Of a stretch of 9,277 nucleotides of DNA, positions 1 through 5,834 are shown piece by piece; positions within the stretch are counted from its first letter, which is position 1; the number at the start of each line of letters is the position of its first letter. Source of the stretch: Bordetella parapertussis (GTDB taxonomy: Bacteria; Pseudomonadota; Gammaproteobacteria; Burkholderiales; CAIKXV01); assembly GCA_945877995.1 (NCBI GenBank), contig CAMDXD010000142.1:1-9277 (forward strand), read 5' to 3'. The translations under genes were made by a program, and so were the position numbers. The notes beneath the pieces were generated by a model. The model searched no databases. It saw nothing but the letters and a program-made list of their open reading frames with translations, and was not told where the DNA came from.

Positions 1-920
1 CACTCGCGCAGGCCGCCGAGTCGGCGTATCCCGCCCGACCCGTGCGGCTGGTCATTCCCTTCCCGCCCGGCGGTGGAACGGATCTGATCGCGCGCGTCGT
101 CGGGCAGCGACTTTCGGAACGCTGGCGTCAACCCGTACTGATGGACAACCGCCCGGGCGGCACGACGGTGATCGGCGCCGAGATCGTGGCGAAGGCAGCC
201 CCGGACGGGTACACCCTGCTGGTCACCCCGGTGCCGTTCACCATCGTGCCCAGTCTCGGTCAGAAGCTTCCGTTCGACCCGGTACGCGACTTCGAACCCA
301 TCGCATTGTTCAATACCGTGCCGCTGGTGATCGTGCTCAACCCGTCGGTGCCGGCGCAAACGGTAACGCAGCTGATCTCATTGGGCCGCAGCCGGCCGGG
401 TGCCCTCAACTTCGGCAGTTCCGGTGCCGGCAGCTCCAACCATCTGGCGGGCGAACTGTTCAACGTGATGGCTGGCGTGCAGATCGTGCACATCCCGTAC
501 AAGGGCAGCGCCCCGGTGCTCGCAGACCTCGTCGGCGGCCACGTGGATCTCGCCGTGACGACGCTCACCTCGGCGGTCACCCTGATCAAGGCCGGCAGGG
601 TGCGCGCGATCGGGGTGACCAGCCTCAAGCGATCGCCCGCCATGCCGTCGCTGCCGACCATCGACGAGTCCGGCTTGCGCGGCTACGAGGCCGTCGCCTG
701 GAACGGGTTGAGCGCGCCCGCGCGCACCGACCGCGACCTCGTCACCCGGATCAATGCCGATGTCGCCGCCGTGCTCCAACTGCCCGACGTCGTCGAGCGG
801 CTGCGTAGCGAAGGCGCCGAACCGGCGATCGTCAGCGCCGCCACGTTCAAGGCATTCATCGAAATTGAGATTGCCAAGTGGGCGAAGGTGGTCCGGTTCG
901 CGGGCGATCGGCTGAACTGA
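1..920 (+). CDS. Bug/TctC-family periplasmic solute-binding protein (5' partial)
   Basis: This is a periplasmic substrate-capture protein of the Bug (TctC-like, tripartite tricarboxylate transporter receptor) family. The reading frame is already open at base 3, and about 305 residues are visible. The first ones (LAQAAESAYPARPVRLV) look like the end of a signal peptide and the start of the mature protein, so only about 20 N-terminal residues are missing. Family motifs are clear: PFPPGGGTD, DNRPGG followed by IGAEIVAKAAPDGYTLL, FGSSGAGSSNHLAGELF, HIPYKGSAPVLADLVGG, IKAGRVRAIGVT and the C-terminal W-x-K-V-V segment. Bug proteins usually bind small carboxylates or amides through backbone contacts, so the ligand cannot be predicted. 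No TctA or TctB membrane gene is visible. A 279-base gap with its own promoter separates this gene from the next, so it may belong to another transcription unit. The family call is very secure. Confidence 0.95.
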   Translation, partial: LAQAAESAYPARPVRLVIPFPPGGGTDLIARVVGQRLSERWRQPVLMDNRPGGTTVIGAEIVAKAAPDGYTLLVTPVPFTIVPSLGQKLPFDPVRDFEPIALFNTVPLVIVLNPSVPAQTVTQLISLGRSRPGALNFGSSGAGSSNHLAGELFNVMAGVQIVHIPYKGSAPVLADLVGGHVDLAVTTLTSAVTLIKAGRVRAIGVTSLKRSPAMPSLPTIDESGLRGYEAVAWNGLSAPARTDRDLVTRINADVAAVLQLPDVVERLRSEGAEPAIVSAATFKAFIEIEIAKWAKVVRFAGDRLN

Positions 921-933
921 GGCACCTGTGGTC

Positions 934-957
934 CCAGCAGGATCGTCAGCCTGTTGG
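934..957 (+). terminator. Possible weak terminator or 3' hairpin after the Bug gene
   Basis: CCAGCAGG (934-941) can pair with CCTGTTGG (950-957) across an 8-base loop, giving an 8-bp RNA stem with one G-U pair. It begins 14 bases after the stop codon of the upstream Bug gene. No T-tract follows, so it is not a canonical intrinsic terminator. It could be a 3'-end stabilising hairpin or part of a Rho-dependent end. Confidence 0.3.
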
Positions 958-1096
958 TGCACGGACTTCGCATCCTGCTTGATGCGGCTATGTCTGCGCA
1001 GCCGGTCGTTTTGGAGGGCAACCCCGGCCTCCCCCTTGCGGTCGATCCCTCCGCTTACGGCATGCGAGCGTTGCAAGCGAACTCTTTGCATCGCCG

Positions 1097-1117
1097 ATGT
1101 GTCAACACGTGATACAT
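1097..1117. promoter_or_regulatory. Imperfect inverted repeat, candidate operator or activator site
   Basis: ATGTGTCA (1097-1104) and TGATACAT (1110-1117) are inverted copies matching at 7 of 8 positions, with a 5-base centre (ACACG). The centre lies about 40-45 bases upstream of the candidate -35 elements, a usual place for an activator site or an auxiliary operator. The symmetry is plainly visible. The protein that binds is unknown; the GntR/FCD regulator encoded downstream is one candidate. Confidence 0.5.
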
Positions 1118-1123
1118 GCGGCC

Positions 1124-1142
1124 TACGGCAGCCTTGGCCGTA
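1124..1142. promoter_or_regulatory. Short perfect inverted repeat next to the promoter
   Basis: TACGGC (1124-1129) and GCCGTA (1137-1142) form perfect 6-bp inverted arms around a 7-base centre. The repeat ends five bases before the candidate -35 region. It may be a second regulator site; as an RNA hairpin it would be small. Arms of this length can arise by chance in GC-rich DNA, so support is modest. Confidence 0.3.
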
Positions 1143-1146
1143 CCTC

Positions 1147-1180
1147 TTGACTTCACAGTATGTTTATATAAAAGTATACA
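1147..1180 (+). promoter_or_regulatory. Candidate sigma-70 promoter with embedded GTATAC palindrome
   Basis: The best-spaced reading is a -35 TTCACA (1152-1157), a 17-base spacer and a -10 TATACA (1175-1180). An overlapping alternative is TTGACT (1147-1152) with TATAAA (1167-1172), whose spacer of 14 is short. Transcription would start near 1187, just before the ribosome-binding site at 1189-1193. The island also contains two perfect palindromes, TTTATATAAA (1163-1172) and GTATAC (1174-1179). GTATAC resembles the core of many GntR/FCD operators and overlaps the -10, as expected for a repressor site. Promoter presence is likely; the exact hexamers and the operator assignment are inference. Confidence 0.6.
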
Positions 1181-1188
1181 AAACGCGT

Positions 1189-1193
1189 GGGAG
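1189..1193 (+). promoter_or_regulatory. Ribosome-binding site that sets the MmgE/PrpD start
   Basis: GGGAG lies six bases before the ATG at 1200. An in-frame upstream ATG at 1116 would give a longer frame, but it lies inside the inverted repeat, upstream of the promoter, and has no Shine-Dalgarno sequence. The site therefore favours 1200. Confidence 0.75.
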
Positions 1194-1199
1194 CGGACG

Positions 1200-2594
1200 A
1201 TGGATCGTGCAGCAGGTGAGGCGAAACCTCTGGCTGGCCAGTCCGTGAGCGGGCGCATCGCGTCCCATGCCGCGACCTTGACGACTGAGGCCATCCCGGA
1301 GTCGGCACGACGGGCCGCACGCTTGTTCCTGCTCGATACGCTCGCCGTAGCTTGGGCGGGCTCGTCTGCGCCGGGATGTGCCGATACCCTCACCGTGATG
1401 CAGGACGAGGCCGGCCCGGGACAGAGCAGTGTGTGGGGCTTCGGGACAAAGCTCCCTGCCACATCAGCAGCTTTCGTGAATGGCATGACCGCTGCAGCCC
1501 TGGATTACGATTGCCTTGGACGTGACGCGCCTGTGCACGTCAACATCTCGGTCATTCCCGCTGCACTCGCGGTGGCCGAACTCGAGCACCGCAGCGGTGC
1601 GGAATTTCTGGACGCGGTGGTCATCGCTTCCGACCTGCTTGCGCGCATGGGGGTATCGACCCGTCCGCCCCACCGCGGTTTCCACTATACCTCCACGTTC
1701 GGCGTGTTCGGCGCGACCATCGCCGCCTGCCGCCTTTTCAGGCTGGACGCATTGACCACGCGCCATGCGCTTGGGCTCGCCTATGTGCAGGCCTGTGGCA
1801 CGCAGCAGACCAACATCGAGCCATCGCTCGCAAAGCGCATGCTGTCTGGATTCGCGGCGCGCGCCGGTGTGTTGTCGGCTCGCCTTGCCCGACAGGGCAT
1901 CACCGCCCCGGCGGAAGTCTTTGAAGGCCCGTTCGGTCTGTACGCCCTTTACCAGGCCGGGGACCCTCAGCCCATGCTGGAGGCGTTGGGCACCCGCTTT
2001 GACAACCACCGCCTCAGCATCAAGAAGTACCCGAGTTGCGGGTGCAATCACACGGCGATCGAAGGCGTACTCCGCCTCGTGCGCGAATATCGCCTGAAAC
2101 CCGACGACGTGCGATCGATAACGATCACAGTCTCGCCCTACATCGACACCATCGTCGGCATGGCCTACGACCCGCAGCAGGACCCGCAGGTCGCCGCGCA
2201 GTTCAGCATCCGTTATTCGGCCGCCTGCATGCTGGTGCGCCAGAAGCTTGGACTCGCGGAGATCCAGCCTGACGCCGCGTTCGACCCCGAGATCAACCGT
2301 CACATTCCGAAGGTTCAGGTCGTGGTTGATTCAACCCGTACCGGTGATCGTGGTCCGGTCGACGTCGAGATCATCACGCAAGAGGGTCTAAGGCTTGCCT
2401 GTACCGTCGCCCACGTGCCTGGCAGCGAAGAAGCCCCGTTGGCCCAGGCGGAGATCGACGGCAAGTTCGACGAATGTTTTCGCCTCGGTGCCCGGCCGCT
2501 GGACGCCGCGGCGATCGCGCGCCTGCGGATGCGGGTGGATGCCTTGTCCGACCTCTCCGACATGGCCCAGTTCTTTGACGATTTGCACGGCTGA
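1200..2594 (+). CDS. MmgE/PrpD-family protein
   Basis: This 464-residue cytoplasmic protein has the usual length for the MmgE/PrpD family, which includes 2-methylcitrate dehydratase, cis-aconitate decarboxylase and iminodisuccinate epimerase. The helical N-terminal domain includes AALDYDC (about 99-105) and HVNISVIPAALAVAE (113-127). Further on come GFHYTSTFG (160-168), AKRMLSGFAARAG (211-223), KKYPSCGCNH (275-284) and QFSIRYSAAC (334-343). By eye against human cis-aconitate decarboxylase, H113, H162, K212, K275 and Y339 correspond to the active-site residues H103, H159, K207, K272 and Y318, so the enzyme looks catalytically intact; C280 sits where that enzyme has H277. It leads the operon, 11 bases before a Bug gene. 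There is no prpB, prpC or acnD beside it, so propionate catabolism is unlikely. Elimination, decarboxylation or epimerisation of a substituted dicarboxylate is plausible, but the substrate is unknown. Confidence 0.92.
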   Translation: MDRAAGEAKPLAGQSVSGRIASHAATLTTEAIPESARRAARLFLLDTLAVAWAGSSAPGCADTLTVMQDEAGPGQSSVWGFGTKLPATSAAFVNGMTAAALDYDCLGRDAPVHVNISVIPAALAVAELEHRSGAEFLDAVVIASDLLARMGVSTRPPHRGFHYTSTFGVFGATIAACRLFRLDALTTRHALGLAYVQACGTQQTNIEPSLAKRMLSGFAARAGVLSARLARQGITAPAEVFEGPFGLYALYQAGDPQPMLEALGTRFDNHRLSIKKYPSCGCNHTAIEGVLRLVREYRLKPDDVRSITITVSPYIDTIVGMAYDPQQDPQVAAQFSIRYSAACMLVRQKLGLAEIQPDAAFDPEINRHIPKVQVVVDSTRTGDRGPVDVEIITQEGLRLACTVAHVPGSEEAPLAQAEIDGKFDECFRLGARPLDAAAIARLRMRVDALSDLSDMAQFFDDLHG

Positions 2595-2605
2595 GGAGGC
2601 TTTGC

Positions 2606-3634
2606 ATGCACGACTTTTCGCGGACCCTGATCAGTGTCCTGCAGCGTCGGTGTCGGTGCGCCGTCCCGGGCGCGCTGCTCGGACTGTTTGCCACCTGCGC
2701 AATTGCTGCGGAAGCCGTCGGGCAGGCCCCTGCGAGTTTCCCGAACCGACCCGTGCGCATGGTCGTGCCGTTTGCACCAGGCGGGTTCACGGACGTCGTC
2801 GCACGCATCGTCGGGCAGCGCCTGACCGACGCGTGGGGCCGGCCGGTCATCGTGGACAACCGTCCTGGCGCCGCCGGCACGATCGCCCCGGTACTCGTGC
2901 TTGAGACGAATGCCGACGGCCACACCCTTCTGTTCGGCTCCAACAGCACTTTCTCGGTCAATCCTGCCGTCTACGGAAATCTCAAATACGACATCGCTCG
3001 GGATTTCACGATGGCCGGGCTGGTCGCGTTCTCGCCGCATGTCCTGCTGGTCCGGGGAGGGCTTGAGGCAAACAGCGTCCCCGACCTCGTCGCCCTGGCG
3101 CGCAAGCAGCCCGGTCGGGTCACGTTCGGATCGTCGGGGACGGGCGCAGTCATCCATCTCGCCGGGGAACTCCTGCGAATGCGCGCGGGCATCGACATCA
3201 CGCATGTGCCGTTCAAGGGTGGCGGCCCGGCCGCCACCGCGATGCTGGCGGGCGAAGTGGACCTGATGGTCAATGATCCGGGGCCGGTGCTGGCGCACCT
3301 GAAGGCAGGCCGGATGCGCGCGCTGGCCGTCGCGCAACCCAGGCGCACCGCCCTGCTCCCCACGGTGCCGACGTTTGCCGAGGCGGGTCTGCCCGGCGTC
3401 GAGTCCTCGTCCTGGGCCGGCGTCGCGGTCGCTGCCAAGACGCCAGCTGCGATCGTGAAGCGGATCCATGACACGCTGAACAAGGTCACTGGCGCTGCAG
3501 ACTATGTGGAGCGCCTGGCCGAGTTCGGAATGGAACCGTTGCCGCTGAGTACCCCGGAGGCAGCCGACTTCGTCAAGCGCGAGCTTGCGCGCTGGACCGA
3601 AGTGGCCAGGGCCGCCAAGGTACGCCTCGACTGA
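2606..3634 (+). CDS. Bug/TctC-family periplasmic solute-binding protein (divergent motif)
   Basis: This complete 342-residue Bug protein has a strong GAGGAGG (2593-2599) that overlaps the previous stop codon and lies six bases from the ATG. Residues 1-20 are polar and basic, a hydrophobic stretch follows (about 21-35), and signal cleavage is likely near 36-42. Mature-domain motifs are RMVVPFAPGGFTD (51-63), DNRPGAAGTI (84-93), TFGSSGTGAVIHLAGELL (163-180), HVPFKGGGPA, LKAGRMRALAV and the C-terminal ARWTEVARAAKVRLD. It is exported and would present a small ligand to a transporter or sensor. The usual IGA-x-x-VAKA-x-PDGYTLL segment is replaced by IAPVLVLETNADGHTLL, so Tyr becomes His and the GA-E/D element is lost. 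This suggests a ligand different from that of its two neighbours. It has no TctA/TctB partner here. The family is certain; the ligand is unknown. Confidence 0.95.
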   Translation: MHDFSRTLISVLQRRCRCAVPGALLGLFATCAIAAEAVGQAPASFPNRPVRMVVPFAPGGFTDVVARIVGQRLTDAWGRPVIVDNRPGAAGTIAPVLVLETNADGHTLLFGSNSTFSVNPAVYGNLKYDIARDFTMAGLVAFSPHVLLVRGGLEANSVPDLVALARKQPGRVTFGSSGTGAVIHLAGELLRMRAGIDITHVPFKGGGPAATAMLAGEVDLMVNDPGPVLAHLKAGRMRALAVAQPRRTALLPTVPTFAEAGLPGVESSSWAGVAVAAKTPAAIVKRIHDTLNKVTGAADYVERLAEFGMEPLPLSTPEAADFVKRELARWTEVARAAKVRLD

Positions 3635-3640
3635 CTCACC

Positions 3641-3645
3641 AGGAG
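3641..3645 (+). promoter_or_regulatory. Ribosome-binding site that sets the start of the third Bug gene
   Basis: AGGAG lies eight bases before the ATG at 3654. The frame is open further upstream (an ATG at 3585), but that would overlap the previous Bug gene and place about 23 extra residues ahead of the signal peptide. The start at 3654 is preferred. Confidence 0.75.
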
Positions 3646-3653
3646 ATCGACCG

Positions 3654-4697
3654 ATGCGCACGAAGACGAAATACTTGTCTGACCCACTGCGAGTGATCCC
3701 TGCGGCGGGGACTGAGATACGCTGGGCAGCCGCCCTCTGTTGGCTGGTCGCTGCCGCATCGGCGTCACCTTGGACACCGGTCGCCGCGCAGGCGTGGCCC
3801 GGCAAACCGATTCGGGTGATTGTGCCCTTCCCCCCCGGCGGCGGTCTCGACCTGTTTGCACGACTGACGGCGCAGAAGCTGGCCGAACCGGGACTGCTGG
3901 GACAGCCACTGGTGATCGAGAACCGGGCCGGTGCCAGCGGCATGATCGGCGCCGACGCGGTCGCCAAGTCCGCTCCGGATGGCTACACGGTGTTGTTCAG
4001 CACCTCGGCCGAAATCACGATCAACCAGCACCTGTACCCGAAGATGACCTATGACCCGGTCAACGACCTGGCACCGGTCTCCTACGCGGCGCACGCGGCG
4101 CTGCTGCTGTCAGTCCACCCGTCCGTCCCGGCCGACTCGTTGAAGTCGTTGATCGCCCTTGCCCGGTCCAAACCGCGCGCGCTGCAGTACGCGACGCCCG
4201 GGACCGGCAGCGTACATCACCTGACCGGCGAGCTTTTCAAGACTGCGGCTGGCGTGGACATCGTCCACATTCCCTACAAGGGTGCGGGGCCCGCTGTGGC
4301 TGACATGGTCAGTGGTCAAGTGTCCTCCGGCATCAGCGCCATCCCGTCGTCGCTGCCATTCGTGCGTGCAGGCAAGTTGCGGCCCATCGCCATCACCGGT
4401 GGCAAGCGCAGCGAAGTGGCGCCGGAAATCCCGACCTTCGTGGAACTGGGCTTCCCCGCCATCGACGTCGTGAGCTGGTACGGCGTGCTCTACCCGGCGC
4501 GCACGCCGGCGGCGATCATCAAACGGATGAGTGACGAAGTGAAGACCGCCGTCAGCGCGCCCGAAGTGCGCTCGCAGCTGCTCAAGCAGGGCATCGAGCC
4601 GGTCGGCACGACCCCCGAACAGTTTTCGGCATTCATCGCGGCCGAAATCGCCCGCTACGGGGCCATCGTCAAGGCCTCGGGCGCACGCCTGGAATAG
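3654..4697 (+). CDS. Bug/TctC-family periplasmic solute-binding protein
   Basis: This complete 347-residue Bug protein starts 19 bases after the previous Bug gene. The N-terminus is long and basic (residues 1-23), then hydrophobic (WAAALCWLVAAASAS, about 24-38), with cleavage likely near VAAQA (43-47). The motifs are textbook: VIVPFPPGGGLD (55-66), ENRAGASGMIGADAVAKSA then PDGYTVL (89-114), TPGTGSVHHLTGELFK (181-196), HIPYKGAGPAVADMVSG (205-221), VRAGKLRPIAITGGKRS and EIPTFVELGFPAID. It should act in the periplasm as a high-affinity receptor for a small, typically carboxylated, ligand. It shares more consensus residues with the first Bug gene than with its immediate neighbour, so the tandem pair need not be a recent duplication. 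No membrane subunits are nearby, so it may depend on a permease encoded elsewhere or serve a sensing role. Confidence 0.95.
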   Translation: MRTKTKYLSDPLRVIPAAGTEIRWAAALCWLVAAASASPWTPVAAQAWPGKPIRVIVPFPPGGGLDLFARLTAQKLAEPGLLGQPLVIENRAGASGMIGADAVAKSAPDGYTVLFSTSAEITINQHLYPKMTYDPVNDLAPVSYAAHAALLLSVHPSVPADSLKSLIALARSKPRALQYATPGTGSVHHLTGELFKTAAGVDIVHIPYKGAGPAVADMVSGQVSSGISAIPSSLPFVRAGKLRPIAITGGKRSEVAPEIPTFVELGFPAIDVVSWYGVLYPARTPAAIIKRMSDEVKTAVSAPEVRSQLLKQGIEPVGTTPEQFSAFIAAEIARYGAIVKASGARLE

Positions 4698-4712
4698 AAG
4701 GAACACGAATCG

Positions 4713-5786
4713 ATGGACACATTCGGCATCGCAGTCATCGGCGCGGGACGCATCGGGTCGACCCGCTCCCGGATCGCCAGCAAGCATCCGGCCACCCGTA
4801 TCGTCGCCGTGGTCGACATCGACATCGGTCGGGCGCGGGCGCTTGCCGACGAGGTCGGTGCCTCGATCGCCACCGTCGACGTCACCGAAGCCGTCGAACG
4901 CCCGGACGTCCACGCCGTGCTGGTCGCCACGCCGGAACATACCCACACGCCGCCCATCCTCCAGGCGCTCGAGGCCGGCAAGCCGGTCATGAGTGACACG
5001 CCGATGGCGTTGTCGATGGCCGATGCGAACACGCTGGTGGACGCGGCCGCGCGCGCCGGCGTGCCCTATCGGATCGCCCACACCCCGCGCTATCAGCGCC
5101 AGTATCAGGTGGCCAAGGAGAACATCGAGCGAGGTGCACTGGGACGCGTGATCGGGGGCACGGTGCGGGTCTACAACTCTCGCGCGCAGGCGTTCCAGAT
5201 TCTCAAGCGCTGCCCCCAGGTGAGCCCAGTCGTCGACGTACTCGTGTACTGGATCGACATGGTGACCTGGTTCATGGCGCCCCAACGCGTGGTGGAAGTG
5301 CATGCCCGTGGCAACGGCGAGGTCTTCCGCAACGCGGGCTATGATATCGATGATCTGGTCTGGGCGACGCTCAAGTTCTCGGACGGGGCGGTCGTCTCGG
5401 CCGGAATTGCGTATGCGCTGCCCGAGCAATACCCGACCCTGGGTCAATCGCCCCGGCTCGAACTGATCGGCACGCACGGCGTGCTATCGCTCGAAGACGA
5501 GCGGCGCAACCACTTCATGTACTCGGAGCATGGCGTGATGCATGGCTACGTGCCCAACCATGCGATCAAGTCCGCCTTCCTGGGCAGCTCCAGCTATGGA
5601 GACTGGGCGCAGGGAGAATTCTGGGGCCCGCTCGCCGATGAGACCCGCGCCTTCATCGAACTGGTGCGTACCGGGCGTCCGGCAACGATCCCGACCGCCG
5701 AGCAGGCGCGCCGCACGCTTGCGACGACGCTTGCGATTGACGAGTCCGCCCGTACTGGCGCGACCGTTTGCCTGGATGTCCCCTGA
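4713..5786 (+). CDS. Gfo/Idh/MocA-family oxidoreductase-like protein with altered catalytic motifs
   Basis: This 357-residue cytoplasmic protein has the Gfo/Idh/MocA two-domain design. The N-terminal Rossmann domain has GAGRIG at 10-15, a VVDID strand end at 33-37 and ATPEHTHTPPILQALEAGKPV (72-92). An alpha/beta C-terminal domain follows from about 120. A GAAGGAA (4697-4703) precedes the ATG, and the gap from the Bug gene is 15 bases. The family's EKP signature should fall at 95-97, where the sequence reads D95-T96-P97, so the nearly universal Lys is Thr. In the D-x-x-x-H motif the Asp is present (D175) but the His is Tyr (Y179). In 1,5-anhydrofructose reductase the corresponding trio is K94, D176 and H180. 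NAD(P) binding looks retained, but ordinary sugar or polyol dehydrogenation is doubtful. The family call is firm; the reaction is open. Confidence 0.9.
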   Translation: MDTFGIAVIGAGRIGSTRSRIASKHPATRIVAVVDIDIGRARALADEVGASIATVDVTEAVERPDVHAVLVATPEHTHTPPILQALEAGKPVMSDTPMALSMADANTLVDAAARAGVPYRIAHTPRYQRQYQVAKENIERGALGRVIGGTVRVYNSRAQAFQILKRCPQVSPVVDVLVYWIDMVTWFMAPQRVVEVHARGNGEVFRNAGYDIDDLVWATLKFSDGAVVSAGIAYALPEQYPTLGQSPRLELIGTHGVLSLEDERRNHFMYSEHGVMHGYVPNHAIKSAFLGSSSYGDWAQGEFWGPLADETRAFIELVRTGRPATIPTAEQARRTLATTLAIDESARTGATVCLDVP

Positions 5787-5834
5787 CCGAAGCAATCCAT
5801 GCAGTGAACATGATGCGAACCACGGAGGAAGGTC

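Larger units (their letters stand above)
921..1199. other. Intergenic control region between the Bug gene and the MmgE/PrpD operon
   Basis: No convincing gene lies in these 279 bases. Short open frames cross it, but they have no good ribosome-binding site and run into the next gene in the wrong frame. It contains, in order, a hairpin just after the Bug stop codon (934-957), a weaker 5-bp stem (985-989 with 1000-1004) followed four bases later by TTTT (1009-1012), an imperfect inverted repeat (1097-1117), a second inverted repeat (1124-1142) and an AT-rich promoter island (about 1147-1186). The composition changes sharply at the island, which is the most AT-rich stretch in an otherwise GC-rich window. 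Confidence 0.75.

Noticed and set aside
1013..1032. GGAGG...CCTCC stem considered as an intrinsic terminator
   Set aside because: The arms are only 5 bp with a 10-base loop, and no T-run follows.
928..1248. Plus-strand frame of 106 codons across the intergenic region
   Set aside because: It has no ribosome-binding site, spans the promoter and inverted repeats, and runs into the MmgE/PrpD gene in a different frame.
1200..2594. Assigning prpD to the MmgE/PrpD gene
   Set aside because: No prpB, prpC or acnD neighbours are present, and the motifs do not single out 2-methylcitrate as the substrate.
3830..3836. Run of seven C considered as a phase-variable tract
   Set aside because: It encodes the conserved PPGG motif of the Bug family, is short, and a comparable C-rich codon choice is expected there.
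2315..3967. Long open frame of 550 codons on the minus strand
   Set aside because: It lies opposite the end of the MmgE/PrpD gene and across two Bug genes that have clear family motifs. Its translation is rich in Arg, Ala and Gly with no recognisable domain. Long antisense frames are common in GC-rich DNA.
4110..5477. Minus-strand open frame of 455 codons
   Set aside because: It is antisense to the third Bug gene and the Gfo-like gene. The composition is low-complexity (His, Arg, Asp, Gly) with no domain or convincing start.
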